Shown: positions 52,301-61,809 of the stretch, piece after piece | How the letters are laid out: the number at the start of each line of letters is the position of its first letter | Numbering within the stretch: the stretch's first letter is position 1 | Source of the DNA: CAZENU01 sp965222125 | GTDB taxonomy: Bacteria > Chloroflexota > Dehalococcoidia > Lucifugimonadales > CAZENU01 | Length of the DNA stretch: 64,000 bases | NCBI GenBank assembly: GCA_965222125.1 | Contig: CBDCTC010000002.1 | Coordinates: forward strand, 124,001 to 188,000 | Direction of reading: 5' to 3' | Notes under the pieces: model-generated | What the model was told of the DNA's origin: nothing | The model's database searches: none | What the model saw: the letters and a program-made list of their open reading frames with translations, nothing else | Program-made: the position numbers and the translations under genes

Positions 52301-52352
52301 GCGCCCCTCGATACGCTCCGATGAACCATCGGAGCTACTCGGGTGAACGGGT
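52301..52352. repeat. Inverted copy of the GTTCACCCCGAG dispersed element
   Basis: Reads GCGCCCCTCGATACGCTCCG then a CCGATG/CATCGG hairpin and the complement of GTTCACCCGAGTAG. It matches the elements at 11650, 13448 and 21308 in reverse orientation, here between queA and dinG. Confidence 0.75.
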
Positions 52353-52442
52353 TGTGTGGACCCCAACTGTGAACACCCGCCGAATCAAGCCCGTCCGTGC
52401 CTTTTCTCGGGCGAGCCGGTAGAATTGGCCCACCCTTCTCCC

Positions 52443-55289
52443 ATGAGCACAGGCCCCCTTCCCCAAATACCGCTGCTGCCGCGGCAGGCTTCGCCCATCG
52501 AGGACACGTGGGTCTCGCTCGACCTGGAAACGACGGGGCTGTCCCCGGACGGCGACAAGATCATAGAGGTCGGCGCCATCAAGTTTCAGGGCGAAGAGGA
52601 GCTGGACTCCTACACCACCCTGGTCAACCCCTACCGCAGCCTGGACAGCTTCGTCCGCCGCTACACCGGCATCAGCCAGGACGACGTGGACGGTGCGCCG
52701 CCGTTCTCCGAGGTCGCGCCCCGGCTGGCGGCCTTCATAGGCTCGGCGCCGGTCGTCGGACACAACATCTCCTTCGACCTCGACTTCCTGAGGAGCGGCG
52801 GGCTGCCGCTCCCCAATCCGCGGGCCGATACGTGGGACATGGCGTTCGTCCTGCTGCCGCTGCTGCGGGACTACTCCCTCGACAAGCTTGCCCGCGCGCT
52901 GGGCATCGAACACCCGCGCCCGCATCGAGCCATGGAAGACGCTTCCGTAACGCGCGACGTCTTCCTGAGGCTGTTCGACGTGGCGGCCGAAATGGACGTG
53001 TTCGCTCTTGCGGAGATGGAGCGTCTGGCCTCCCGGTCGTCCTGGATACTCGCCTACCTGTTCCGGCGGCTCCACCTGTACCGGCTCTCCGAGGGCCCTT
53101 CGGGCCCCTCCGACGCCGGCGTGACCGGCATCGACGTCCGGGCGCTGAGAGCAAGGCTGCACGGCGGCCGGTCTCTGCGCCCGCACCGGAGCGTCCAGAG
53201 CGTAGACCCGGACGAAGTCGCGGCGGTGCTGAGCGCTGACGGTCCCCTGTCCAGGGCCGTAAGCGGCTTCGAGGAGCGGCCGGAGCAGATCGAGATGGCG
53301 CGGTCCGTCGCACGGGCCATAGGCGAAGGCCGGCGGCTGATGGTCGAGGCCGGCACCGGCGTCGGCAAGTCGCTCGCCTACCTGGTCCCCGCGGCGCTGT
53401 ACGCCCTGAAGAACAACGTCCGGGTCGTCGTGTCGACCAACACGATCAACCTCCAGGAGCAGCTCCTGACCAAAGACATCCCGGACGTAGTCAAGGCGCT
53501 GGAGGAGGTCGAAGGGACGTCGTCGGAGGACCTCCACGCGACGCTGCTGAAGGGTCGGGCGAACTACCTGTGCCTGCAGCGATGGGGGCACCTGCGCTCC
53601 GGCGAGGGCCTGTCCGAGGACGACGCCCGGATGCTTGCCAAGGCCCTCACGTGGCTGGGCGAGACGTCCACGGGCGACCGCTCGGAGCTGAACCTGGGAC
53701 GCGGCGGCGCGGCGGCGTGGGACAGGCTGTCGGCGCAGGGCGCGCCGGACTGCCAGGGCATGAACGGCGTCTGCTTCCTGCGGGCCGCGCGAGAGCGGGC
53801 GGCCGCGGCGCATATCGTCGTCGTCAACCACGCGCTGCTGATAGCGGACCTCGCCGCCGGCCGGGCCCTGATACCCGACTACGACGTGCTGATCGTCGAC
53901 GAGGCCCACCACCTCGAGGAGGTGGCGACGAAGCAGCTCGGCTTCGAGATCAGCCAGACTGTCATCGACGAGAGGCTGCAGCTCCTTGGCGGCGACCGCG
54001 GCCTCGTCGGCGCCGCCGTAACGGCGCTGCGGGGCTCGTTGGCAGCCCAGACCCGGCGCGAGACGATCGAGGAGGTGGCCGCCAAGATCGCGGGCAGTCT
54101 CCCCGGCATCCGCGACAGCGTCGCCGCGATGTTCAGCGCGCTGGCAAGGGTCGTGGGCGGCCAGTCCGGGGACGGCCGCGAGATGCGCGTAACGGCGGCC
54201 ACCAGGGCGCAGCCGGGCTGGTCCGAGCTGGAGGTCCGCTGGGAGGACGCGAACGCGCTGATGGGGGAGCTGGAGCGCGATCTGCTGGCCCTCGACGCCG
54301 CCCTGGACGGCCTCGAGGAGTCCGCGGTCGAGTACTACGAAGGGCTAGTCTCGGAGACGCGAAACGCCATCCAGGAGCAGATGGCTCTGAGGGCGCACCT
54401 CGCCGAGTTCATCCCGAAGCCGGACCCGGACGGCATCTATTGGGTCAGCACTCATCGCCGCACCGGTGACCTGAGCCTCAACTCCGCGCCCATACACGTC
54501 GGGGAGCAGCTCGACAGGCTGCTGTTCAGCCAGAAGGAGGCGGTGGTCCTCACGGGGGCGACGTTGAGCGCCAACGGGACGTTCGACCACATGCGCGACC
54601 GCACCGGCTTCGCGGACAATGACGAGCTGCTTCTGGGCTCGCCGTTCGACTATCCCCGGGCGGCCCTAGTGTACGTGCCGACCGACATGCCGGAGCCGAG
54701 CAGCTGGGCGTACCAGGGGGCCGTAGAGCACGCCGTAGTCGACGCCGCCACCGCCGCGGAGGGCCGCACCATGGCGCTGTTCACGTCCCACGCCGCCCTG
54801 CAGGAGACGGCGCGGGCCGTGCGCGGCGGGCTGCAGTCCCACGACATCCAGGTACTGGCGCAAGGCCTGGACGGGCCGCCGCACCGGCTGGTGGAGGAGT
54901 TCCTCGACAACCCGAGGTCCGTGCTGCTCGGCACGGCGAGCTTCTGGGAGGGAGTCGACCTCGCGGGCGACGCCCTCAGCGTGCTGATCATCGCGCGGCT
55001 GCCGTTCGCCGTACCCACGGAGCCGGTGTTCGAGGCGCGCTCGGAGCTGTTCGACAACCCGTTCGAGGAGTACGCGGTGCCCCACGCGATCATCCGGACA
55101 CGCCAGGGGTTCGGCCGCCTCATCCGGACCAGCAGCGACAGGGGCGTCGCCGTGTTCCTCGACCGCCGGGTCGTTTCGCGAAGATACGGCGACGCGTTCC
55201 TGAGCTCGCTGCCGCCGGCCACCCGCCGGCAGGGAAGGCTGCGCGACCTTTCGGAGCACATCGGGGCCTGGCTCAAGACAACCGACTAG
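52443..55289 (+). CDS. dinG: DinG-type helicase fused to an N-terminal DEDDh exonuclease domain
   Basis: 948 aa from the ATG at 52443; the frame is open to 52356 but the added part has no similarity. Residues about 15-185 are a DnaQ-like exonuclease (SLDLETTGLSP, GHNISFDLDFL, HRAMEDASVT). The helicase has Walker A VEAGTGVGKSLAYLVP, DEAH box VDEAHHLEEVA and the late QGFGRLIRT motif. The iron-sulfur region shows NYLC and DCQGMNGVC, only three visible Cys where XPD-like helicases have four, so cluster binding is doubtful. Relatives unwind DNA or RNA/DNA during repair; the exonuclease fusion is common in Firmicutes and Chloroflexi. Confidence 0.9.
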   Translation: MSTGPLPQIPLLPRQASPIEDTWVSLDLETTGLSPDGDKIIEVGAIKFQGEEELDSYTTLVNPYRSLDSFVRRYTGISQDDVDGAPPFSEVAPRLAAFIGSAPVVGHNISFDLDFLRSGGLPLPNPRADTWDMAFVLLPLLRDYSLDKLARALGIEHPRPHRAMEDASVTRDVFLRLFDVAAEMDVFALAEMERLASRSSWILAYLFRRLHLYRLSEGPSGPSDAGVTGIDVRALRARLHGGRSLRPHRSVQSVDPDEVAAVLSADGPLSRAVSGFEERPEQIEMARSVARAIGEGRRLMVEAGTGVGKSLAYLVPAALYALKNNVRVVVSTNTINLQEQLLTKDIPDVVKALEEVEGTSSEDLHATLLKGRANYLCLQRWGHLRSGEGLSEDDARMLAKALTWLGETSTGDRSELNLGRGGAAAWDRLSAQGAPDCQGMNGVCFLRAARERAAAAHIVVVNHALLIADLAAGRALIPDYDVLIVDEAHHLEEVATKQLGFEISQTVIDERLQLLGGDRGLVGAAVTALRGSLAAQTRRETIEEVAAKIAGSLPGIRDSVAAMFSALARVVGGQSGDGREMRVTAATRAQPGWSELEVRWEDANALMGELERDLLALDAALDGLEESAVEYYEGLVSETRNAIQEQMALRAHLAEFIPKPDPDGIYWVSTHRRTGDLSLNSAPIHVGEQLDRLLFSQKEAVVLTGATLSANGTFDHMRDRTGFADNDELLLGSPFDYPRAALVYVPTDMPEPSSWAYQGAVEHAVVDAATAAEGRTMALFTSHAALQETARAVRGGLQSHDIQVLAQGLDGPPHRLVEEFLDNPRSVLLGTASFWEGVDLAGDALSVLIIARLPFAVPTEPVFEARSELFDNPFEEYAVPHAIIRTRQGFGRLIRTSSDRGVAVFLDRRVVSRRYGDAFLSSLPPATRRQGRLRDLSEHIGAWLKTTD

Positions 55290-55334
55290 GGGCCATAATC
55301 TGAGATTCGCAAATGAGACCGTCGTGCAGCGAGT

Positions 55335-55373
55335 CCCCTCTCCATCGACGGGAGAGGGCTAGGGTGAGGGTGA
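55335..55373. repeat. REP-like CCCTCTCC/GGGAGAGG hairpin element
   Basis: CCCTCTCC and GGGAGAGGG flank a 7-nt loop, followed by CTAGGGTGAGGGTGA. The same family occurs in reverse orientation at 19880-19919. It sits in the 148-bp gap between dinG and ogg. Confidence 0.65.
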
Positions 55374-55437
55374 GCGTGACGGCTGCCCACATGCCCATCT
55401 TCCTCATACGACAAACTTCAGGGGCGGGACAGTAGAG

Positions 55438-56289
55438 TTGCTCGTTTCGATCGAAGAGCCATTCGACCTGGACAGCACGCTGCAGAGCGGCCAGGCATTC
55501 CGCTGGCGCCGCGACGGAGGCAACCACCGCGGCATCGTGTTCGACAACGTGATCGAGCTGCGGCAGACCGAGGACGGGCTGGATCTCTTCGCCGACCCCG
55601 ACGACGAGGCCGCGCTGTGGCCGCTGCTGCGGGACTACCTGGGGCTGGACTTCGACCTCGACCGAGTGTACGCGGCGTTCGACGCAGACGACAGGCTGCG
55701 GGACTCGGCCGTCCGATATCGCGGCATGCGCGTGCTCAGGCAGGACCCGTGGGAGTGCCTCGTGTCCTTCATATGCTCGTCGGCGTCCAACATCCCGCGC
55801 ATTACCAAGAACGTCGAGTCGATCTGCGAGGCGTACGGCCGGCCCGTGGGAACCGGACCCGGCAGGCGCAACGCATTCCCGACGCCGCGCGAGCTGTCCC
55901 GGGCCGGGGAGGCGCCCCTCCGGGCCCTCGGCCTCGGCTACCGCGCAGCCTACGTCGCGGAGACCGCCTCGGCAGTCGCGGACGGCGCCGTCGACCTGAT
56001 GTCGCTGCGCGAGCAGCCGTACGAGCAGGCGCTGGAGACGCTGACCGGCCTGCCCGGCGTCGGGGACAAGGTCGCCAACTGCGTGCTGCTGTTCGCCCTC
56101 GACAAGCCCGAGGCGTTCCCGGTGGACGTGTGGATCGACCGCGCGCTCAGGGAGTGGTACCTCGGCGACGACGACGACTCCATCTCACGCGCCAAGATGC
56201 GCCCGTGGGCCCAACGGCGATTCGGGCAATACGCCGGCTACGCCAACCACTACCTGTTCCACGACAGGCGCCTGCAGGGCAAGAGCTAG
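55438..56289 (+). CDS. ogg: 8-oxoguanine DNA glycosylase (OGG1 family)
   Basis: 283 aa from a TTG at 55438. The N-terminal OGG domain has DSTLQSGQAFRWRRDGG, and the helix-hairpin-helix GPD motif reads LTGLPGVGDKVANCVLLF with the catalytic Lys in GDK and the Asp in PVDVWIDRAL. The PWECLVSFICSSASNIPRI segment is typical. Removes oxidised guanine from DNA and cleaves the backbone. The short dinG-ogg gap suggests a repair-related cluster. Confidence 0.93.
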   Translation: MLVSIEEPFDLDSTLQSGQAFRWRRDGGNHRGIVFDNVIELRQTEDGLDLFADPDDEAALWPLLRDYLGLDFDLDRVYAAFDADDRLRDSAVRYRGMRVLRQDPWECLVSFICSSASNIPRITKNVESICEAYGRPVGTGPGRRNAFPTPRELSRAGEAPLRALGLGYRAAYVAETASAVADGAVDLMSLREQPYEQALETLTGLPGVGDKVANCVLLFALDKPEAFPVDVWIDRALREWYLGDDDDSISRAKMRPWAQRRFGQYAGYANHYLFHDRRLQGKS

Positions 56290-56600
56290 CCGTCGGGGCA
56301 GAGCCGGAGAGCTTCGGCAGCAGGCCCCCCCAATTTCGTTGCTCTACGGTACAACCCTCTCACTTGTCCCTCGGTTGCGTGACGGCAGCACTGCTTGGTT
56401 TGGCCACAGTCGATGTGTAGACTTACGACGCAATCTGAAAATCACGTCTTGCGGCGAGGCTCACGCTATCACTCGGCTACCCACTACTAGGCGAGACGCA
56501 GACAGCGGCGAGACCCCCATTGGTAGGGGACGCCCTTTGATGGGCCAGGGTCACACCCCTGCTTGGCAGTCATACAGGCGTCCCGATAATGAGGTGTCCC
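56290..56600. other. 311-bp intergenic region with no clear feature
   Basis: Less GC-rich than neighbours. A weak TTGGTT-17-TAGACT promoter-like pair lies about 180 nt upstream of the binding-lipoprotein start. No gene or strong hairpin is seen. Confidence 0.4.
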
Positions 56601-58712
56601 ATGAAGCGGTTTGCCGTGACCCCACGTAGCAACTTATTCCACCATTGGTCCAGTGGACTTGGGCGCCTCGTCGTGATCGTGACTGCGCTCTCTTTGACTA
56701 CGGCCTGCTCCCAGTCTCCTTCGTCTACACAAACGCCCAACATAGACGCAACCATCCAAGCCGCCATCTCTAGGGCGATGCCTTCGCCAACCCCGATCCC
56801 CACTCCCGATGTCCGGGCGACTGCCGAGGCCATAGTAAAGGCGACCATTGTGACGGCGCCGACACCGACGCCGATGCCGACTCCCGACGTTCAGGCGACC
56901 GTCCGAGCCATGATACAGGCAGCCGTGCCACCTACGCCGACACCGATGCCGACCACCGACATTCAGGCGATCGTCCGGGCTATGGTACAGGCAGCCGTGC
57001 CACCTACGCCGACACCGATGCCGACTCCCGACGTCGCAGCGACCGTCCAGGCCATCGTCCAGGCGACCGTCGAGGCGGCGGCCACGCAAACGGCCACGAG
57101 GATACCAACGCCGACAGCTGTTCCGATAGCAACCGCACGGCCGGTGTCGAGACTGCCGCCAGTCTTCCCGGTAGACCCAACGACGGTCGTACCGGCCGGG
57201 ACTAGACTGCAAGATCCGCAGGAGATCAGGGTTCCGAACGGTCATGGCGGGGTTGCTCCCTGGCGTGACGGCGGCGGGCAGCGGATCTTCTCTATGTGCG
57301 TTTACGGCACGATCTACCAGATCGACAAGTTCGGCGTTATACGCCCCTACATCGGCATCAGCCACACGGTTAACAACGACAATACCGTCTGGACCATGAA
57401 GTTGCGCGAGGATGCCGTCTTCCAAGATGGCACGCCGATCACCGCGGGAGACATCAAAGAGTACTGGGAACACGGCGCCAAGCCTGAGAACATTGTGGCC
57501 TGGGGCGGGGCGAGCCTGTCCCTCGGCGACATCAAGGGTTGGGAGGAGTTGCGTGCCGGCTACGTGACACAGGCCGAGGGTCTAGTCGCAATTGACGACC
57601 ATACTCTGGAGATCACCACAGCCTTTCCGTTTCCGACTTGGCCTCTGTCGATGGCCGCATGGCACACCGGCATCTCGAAGCTCGACCGGGTGCTGTGGGA
57701 TCAAGAGTGGTTCACGCGTCCGATCGGCGCCGGCCCGTACAAGTGGACGACCGACCCGGACACCCGGCAGTACTTGGCTGAGGCCGATGTAGCCGAATTC
57801 TGGGGCCCGTCTCCGAACATCAAAAAGCTCCACGGGCTGAACGTCTCGGACCGTCAGGTCCGGGTGATCATGTTCGAGAACGGCGAGCTCGACCTGATGT
57901 CCATTGACAGCGCGGCCTACGAGACGGCGCTGGACCCGAGCCACCCGTTCAACCCGCTGCTGAAGGTCACGCCGTACGGCGGCCTTTGGTTCATCAAGAA
58001 CAAGATCGACATGGCCCCGATGGAGGATCTGCTGGTGCGCAAGGCCCTCGCGCATGGAGCGGACATGCGGTCGATCGTCAGAGCGGTGTGGGGCGTTACC
58101 GAGGACTTCGCGACGGGACTCATCTCGCCACTGATTCCGTGCCACAACCCTGACTCCACGGGCCTCTACTACGACCCCGATCTGGCGCGCCATGCGCTGG
58201 GCGTGTCTTCCTACGGCAGCGCCGCCAACCTGCCGCCGCTGCTGGTCGACCTGGCTAGGCCGCTGATGATCAACATGGGTGTGGCAATGAGGGAATTCTG
58301 GAGGGACAACCTCGGCATCGAGTTGGACATCCTGAAGCGCGATAGCGGCATGCCGCGGCGTGAGGGTTCCCAGTTCTACCGCATCAGCCTGGGCTCGTGG
58401 ATTCCCGACCCGATCCAGATCGTCAGCAACCTGACGCGGAAGGACTCGATCGAGGGGCTTAGCAACATACCGGGCGGCTACCCGGTGCTGGATGCGCTGG
58501 TCGAGTTCGCGCGCTCGCTGCCTCTGGACCATCCGGACCGCTGCGCGGCGTTCCAGGCGGTGGAGCAGGAGTACCTCGAGAAGGTGTACTTCATGCCCAT
58601 CCACTGGGTCGGCGGTGTGAAGTGGCTCGTGCAGCCGTGGGTAGTTGGATTCGAGAGCACCAGCAACATCGACATCAACACGATGCCCTGGATGTACATC
58701 CTGAAGCACTAG
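56601..58712 (+). CDS. ABC-type substrate-binding lipoprotein (SBP_bac_5 family), copy 3
   Basis: 703 aa from the ATG at 56601 (GAGG 6 nt upstream). A signal peptide with lipobox SLTTACS leads to a long Pro/Thr linker built from three 24-residue repeats (residues about 87-158, PTPTPMPTPDVQATVRAM type). The binding domain aligns with copies 1 and 2: KLREDAVFQDGTPITAGD, WEHGAKPENIVAWGGASL, RPIGAGPYKW and LDILKRDSGMPRREGSQFYR. It lies about 37 kb from copies 1 and 2 and again has no permease partner. The ligand is unknown. Confidence 0.85.
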   Translation: MKRFAVTPRSNLFHHWSSGLGRLVVIVTALSLTTACSQSPSSTQTPNIDATIQAAISRAMPSPTPIPTPDVRATAEAIVKATIVTAPTPTPMPTPDVQATVRAMIQAAVPPTPTPMPTTDIQAIVRAMVQAAVPPTPTPMPTPDVAATVQAIVQATVEAAATQTATRIPTPTAVPIATARPVSRLPPVFPVDPTTVVPAGTRLQDPQEIRVPNGHGGVAPWRDGGGQRIFSMCVYGTIYQIDKFGVIRPYIGISHTVNNDNTVWTMKLREDAVFQDGTPITAGDIKEYWEHGAKPENIVAWGGASLSLGDIKGWEELRAGYVTQAEGLVAIDDHTLEITTAFPFPTWPLSMAAWHTGISKLDRVLWDQEWFTRPIGAGPYKWTTDPDTRQYLAEADVAEFWGPSPNIKKLHGLNVSDRQVRVIMFENGELDLMSIDSAAYETALDPSHPFNPLLKVTPYGGLWFIKNKIDMAPMEDLLVRKALAHGADMRSIVRAVWGVTEDFATGLISPLIPCHNPDSTGLYYDPDLARHALGVSSYGSAANLPPLLVDLARPLMINMGVAMREFWRDNLGIELDILKRDSGMPRREGSQFYRISLGSWIPDPIQIVSNLTRKDSIEGLSNIPGGYPVLDALVEFARSLPLDHPDRCAAFQAVEQEYLEKVYFMPIHWVGGVKWLVQPWVVGFESTSNIDINTMPWMYILKH
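56859..57074 (+). repeat. Coding 72-bp tandem repeat
   Basis: Three units beginning at 56859, 56931 and 57003, each 72 bp, encode the PTPTPMPT-rich linker of the lipoprotein. Units two and three are nearly identical, indicating recent duplication. Confidence 0.8.
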
Positions 58713-58726
58713 ACCGGACGCCGTCT

Positions 58727-59539
58727 CTAACGCAGGTGGTCCAGCATCGCGAGCGGGCCGGCGGCCAGCAGGCCGGCGTCGACCGGAAGCGCCGCGCCGG
58801 TGATCCAGCGGGCCTCGTTGCTGGCCAGGAACACGGCGGCCCAGGCCACGTCCCAGGCGGTCCCCTCGGTGCCCAGAGGAGCGGCGCGGCGTCTGAGGTC
58901 CCGCTGCTCCTCGGTCAGCGCTCCCGCGACCATCGGTGTGTACAGATATCCGGGAACGATGGCGTTGACCCGCACGTTGTCGCTCCCGTGCTCCACCGCC
59001 ATCGTCGTGGTCAGCGACAGTATCCCGCCCTTGGACACCGAGTACGGTACGCTCTCGAAGGCGCTGCCCGACCTCAGTCCCAGGAAGGACGACATGTTGA
59101 TAATCGAGCCGCCTCCGCCCTCGATCATTCTGGGGACGGCGTGTTTCGACGTCAGCACCATGCTCTTGAGGTTGACGTCGATTACCCTCTGCCAGTCCTC
59201 TTCGTCGACGGTCACGACATTGCCCGAGACGGTGATGCCGACGTTGTTGACTAGGACGCTGAGGCCGCCGTAACGCTCTACCGCGGCCTCCACCATCGCC
59301 AGGCAGTCGGCCGAGCTGGTCACGTCGCCGACGAACACCGACGCGCATCCGCCCTCGGCTTCGATCGACGCAAGAGTCGCCTCCGCGCGGGCCCTCTCGT
59401 TGTCCACGAGCAGGACGGAGCAGCCTTCCCGGGCGAACAGGATGGAGATGGCCTTGCCGGTGCCGACGCCCGGGCCGCTGGAGCCGGCGCCCGTGACTAT
59501 CGCGACCTTGCCCTCCAGCCTGGGCTTCCTATCGGTCAT
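58727..59539 (-). CDS. SDR-family oxidoreductase
   Basis: 270 aa from the ATG at 59539 (GGGAG upstream). TGAGSSGPGVGTGKA is a TGxxxGxG motif with an inserted Gly-Pro, then VNNVGIT, Ser in IINMSSFLG, YxxxK in VPYSVSKGG and ITGAALPVDAGLLA at the end. Fourteen bp downstream of a quinone-oxidoreductase gene and likely co-transcribed. The substrate is unknown. Confidence 0.88.
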   Translation of the reverse strand: MTDRKPRLEGKVAIVTGAGSSGPGVGTGKAISILFAREGCSVLLVDNERARAEATLASIEAEGGCASVFVGDVTSSADCLAMVEAAVERYGGLSVLVNNVGITVSGNVVTVDEEDWQRVIDVNLKSMVLTSKHAVPRMIEGGGGSIINMSSFLGLRSGSAFESVPYSVSKGGILSLTTTMAVEHGSDNVRVNAIVPGYLYTPMVAGALTEEQRDLRRRAAPLGTEGTAWDVAWAAVFLASNEARWITGAALPVDAGLLAAGPLAMLDHLR

Positions 59540-59553
59540 CGTGCGCTCCCATG

Positions 59554-60594
59554 CTACGGAACGGTCAGAACGAGCTTTCCGAAGAACGACCGGGCCTCCA
59601 TCTCCTCGTGGGCCCTCGCCGTCTCGCTCAGCGGGTACGTCTTGTGTATCACACCGCGGACCACACCGCGCTCGGCCATACGAACGATGTGTCTCAGCTC
59701 GCCGCGGCGGCCCATGAACACCCCGAACACCGTCTGCTGCTTCAGGAATAGCATCCCCATCTGCAGCTCGGCTCGATATCCGGACGTGACTCCGCAGATG
59801 CCGTACCGGCCGCCCGGGGCGAGCGCCGCCACGGCAGCCGGCCAAGCGTCCGAGCCGACGTGGTCCAGCACGACGTCGGCGCCCCGTCCTCCGGTAAACT
59901 CTTTGACGCGAGCGGTCACGTCCTCGGCCGTGTAGTCGATCGCCGAGTCCGCCCCGAGCTCGGTCGCCATACGCGCCTTCTCCTGGCTGCTCGTGGTCGC
60001 GATCACCGTCGCGCCGACGACGTTCTTGGCGACCTGGATCGCGGCGGTGCCTACGCCGCTGGACGCGGACAGTACGAGCGCCGTCTCCCACGGCTTGAGC
60101 TCGGCCTTGCGGACGAGCAGCGACCACGAAGGCAGAAAGACCGTCGGCAGCGACGCGCCCTGCTCGTAGCTGACGGCGTCCGGCAGGGGTACGACGTTGA
60201 CCGCCGGGACTCTCACGTACTCGGCGTAGCTGCCGTTCGCGGTCGATCCGATGCGCCCGGGCGACGCGCACAGGTCGTCCGCACCCACGACGCACTGCGA
60301 GCAGACGCCGCAGGTGAGACGCGGATTAACGACCACGCGGTCTCCGGCAGTGATTCCGGTCACCTCGCCGCCGGTCTCGACGACGTCCCCGGCCGTGTCG
60401 CCGCCGAGGATGTGCGGGCCGGACAGCCGGATACGGGTGCCCCGGACTCCGGCGCGTGTGAACAGGTCGAGCCGGTTGATCGAGGTAGCCCGCACCCGGA
60501 CCTTGACGTCGTTGGGGCCGACCTCCGGCTCCGGCAGGTCGCCGTACGTCAGGGCCTCGATGCCGCCGTGCTCTTCGATGTATACGGCCTTCAT
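59554..60594 (-). CDS. Zinc-type quinone oxidoreductase/alcohol dehydrogenase
   Basis: 346 aa of the MDR superfamily. The N-terminus MKAVYIEEHGGIEALTYGDL is typical of quinone oxidoreductases, but a structural-zinc cluster (LTCGVCSQCVVGADDLC) is present, as in alcohol dehydrogenases. The Rossmann motif SASSGVGTAAIQVAK follows. NADPH-dependent reduction of quinones or enones is likely. Coupled to the SDR gene downstream. Confidence 0.88.
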   Translation of the reverse strand: MKAVYIEEHGGIEALTYGDLPEPEVGPNDVKVRVRATSINRLDLFTRAGVRGTRIRLSGPHILGGDTAGDVVETGGEVTGITAGDRVVVNPRLTCGVCSQCVVGADDLCASPGRIGSTANGSYAEYVRVPAVNVVPLPDAVSYEQGASLPTVFLPSWSLLVRKAELKPWETALVLSASSGVGTAAIQVAKNVVGATVIATTSSQEKARMATELGADSAIDYTAEDVTARVKEFTGGRGADVVLDHVGSDAWPAAVAALAPGGRYGICGVTSGYRAELQMGMLFLKQQTVFGVFMGRRGELRHIVRMAERGVVRGVIHKTYPLSETARAHEEMEARSFFGKLVLTVP

Positions 60595-60743
60595 GTCATC
60601 CTCATTCGCCGCAGCCGAACCGAAGTCCGACCGACCCCGGCGCGCATGTGTTCGTTCGGCTGTGCAAGGATACTACCTACCGGACCGATTTGCCCGCCCG
60701 CCGCGTCCCTGTAAGCTTGCGAGCGGCCGTCGGGCCGGGAGGC

Positions 60744-61640
60744 TCACTGCGTCGGCCCGGCCGCGTCCTTCAGGAAGGCGGCTATCGCCTCGTAGTACGC
60801 CTTCCCTCCGACTACGTCAGCGTCGTCGTGGCCGGCCCCCTCGATCGCGAGAAAGCGCTTGGGATCGACCGCCGCCTCGTAGACCGCGCGCCCCATGCGG
60901 ATCGGCACCGTGTCGTCGCGATCTCCGTGGATCACCAACAGCGGCGTCCCCACATTCTCGATCTTGGAGAGCGAGTCGTACTTCGTCCGCAGTATCCTGC
61001 CGATGCCGGGAACGAACGGGTAGTTGTGCCCCGCCATCGCCCTGATGGAGGTGAACGGCGCCTCGAGCAGTACCGCGTAGACTTCGCGCCGGACCGCCGT
61101 CTCGACGGCGATGGCCGTGCCCAGAGAGTGGCCGAACAATGCGACGCGGCCCTCATCCACGTCGCCGCGCGAGCCCAGGTAGTCGAGCGCCGCCGCGGCG
61201 TCGAGGTAGGTCCCCTTCTCGGAGGGACGCCCCTCGCTCAGGCCATAGCCCCGATAGTCGAAGATGAGCACGTTCATCCCCAGCCGTCGGTGCAGCTCGG
61301 CGAGGCGACTGAGGCGGCCTGAGATGTTGCCGGCGTTGCCGTGGAGCAGCACCAGCGTGGAGCCGTTGGTGCCCGGCACGAACCACCCGTGCAGTGTAAC
61401 GCCGTCCGCGGCCGTGAAACGCACGTCCTCGAATTCCAGGCCCATCGCGCCGGGGTCGGCTGATAGGTCCTCGTCGGGGAAGAAGATGAAATATCGGTCG
61501 ATCAAGTTCGAATACTCTGAGGCGAAAAGAACGAGCACGAGTGCCAAAACCGCGACGCGCGCAGTCCGCAGAAAGCTCGGCGAGCGCCTCCGCACGGCCG
61601 GGGCCGGGCCATTGCCGGTCATTTCGGCCGTCTCATCCAT
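60744..61640 (-). CDS. Alpha/beta hydrolase, membrane-anchored (ABHD13/YqkD-like)
   Basis: 298 aa from the ATG at 61640 (AAGG upstream); the frame is open upstream to 61784. One N-terminal membrane segment (VAVLALVLVLFASEYS) and then an exported or cytosolic hydrolase: LLHGNAGNISGRLSRL (oxyanion), FGHSLGTAIAVE (nucleophile Ser), HGDRDDTVPI (Asp) and EGAGHDDADVVGG (His). Likely an esterase, thioesterase or peptidase. The substrate cannot be assigned. Confidence 0.86.
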   Translation of the reverse strand: MDETAEMTGNGPAPAVRRRSPSFLRTARVAVLALVLVLFASEYSNLIDRYFIFFPDEDLSADPGAMGLEFEDVRFTAADGVTLHGWFVPGTNGSTLVLLHGNAGNISGRLSRLAELHRRLGMNVLIFDYRGYGLSEGRPSEKGTYLDAAAALDYLGSRGDVDEGRVALFGHSLGTAIAVETAVRREVYAVLLEAPFTSIRAMAGHNYPFVPGIGRILRTKYDSLSKIENVGTPLLVIHGDRDDTVPIRMGRAVYEAAVDPKRFLAIEGAGHDDADVVGGKAYYEAIAAFLKDAAGPTQ

Positions 61641-61809
61641 CTCGCCTTGAGTGGGCGCAGGGGTTGTCGCGGGCCCAAGCCATTGTAGAACAAGGATAGC
61701 GCACGGGCGTGCAGCCGGCGTCGGGATGCTCGCATCGACCATCCAGGAGCCGCCGGCGGAACGCGGCCGAGGACTGTTCGCCAAGCCGGAACCGAGGAGG
61801 AGTAGTCCG

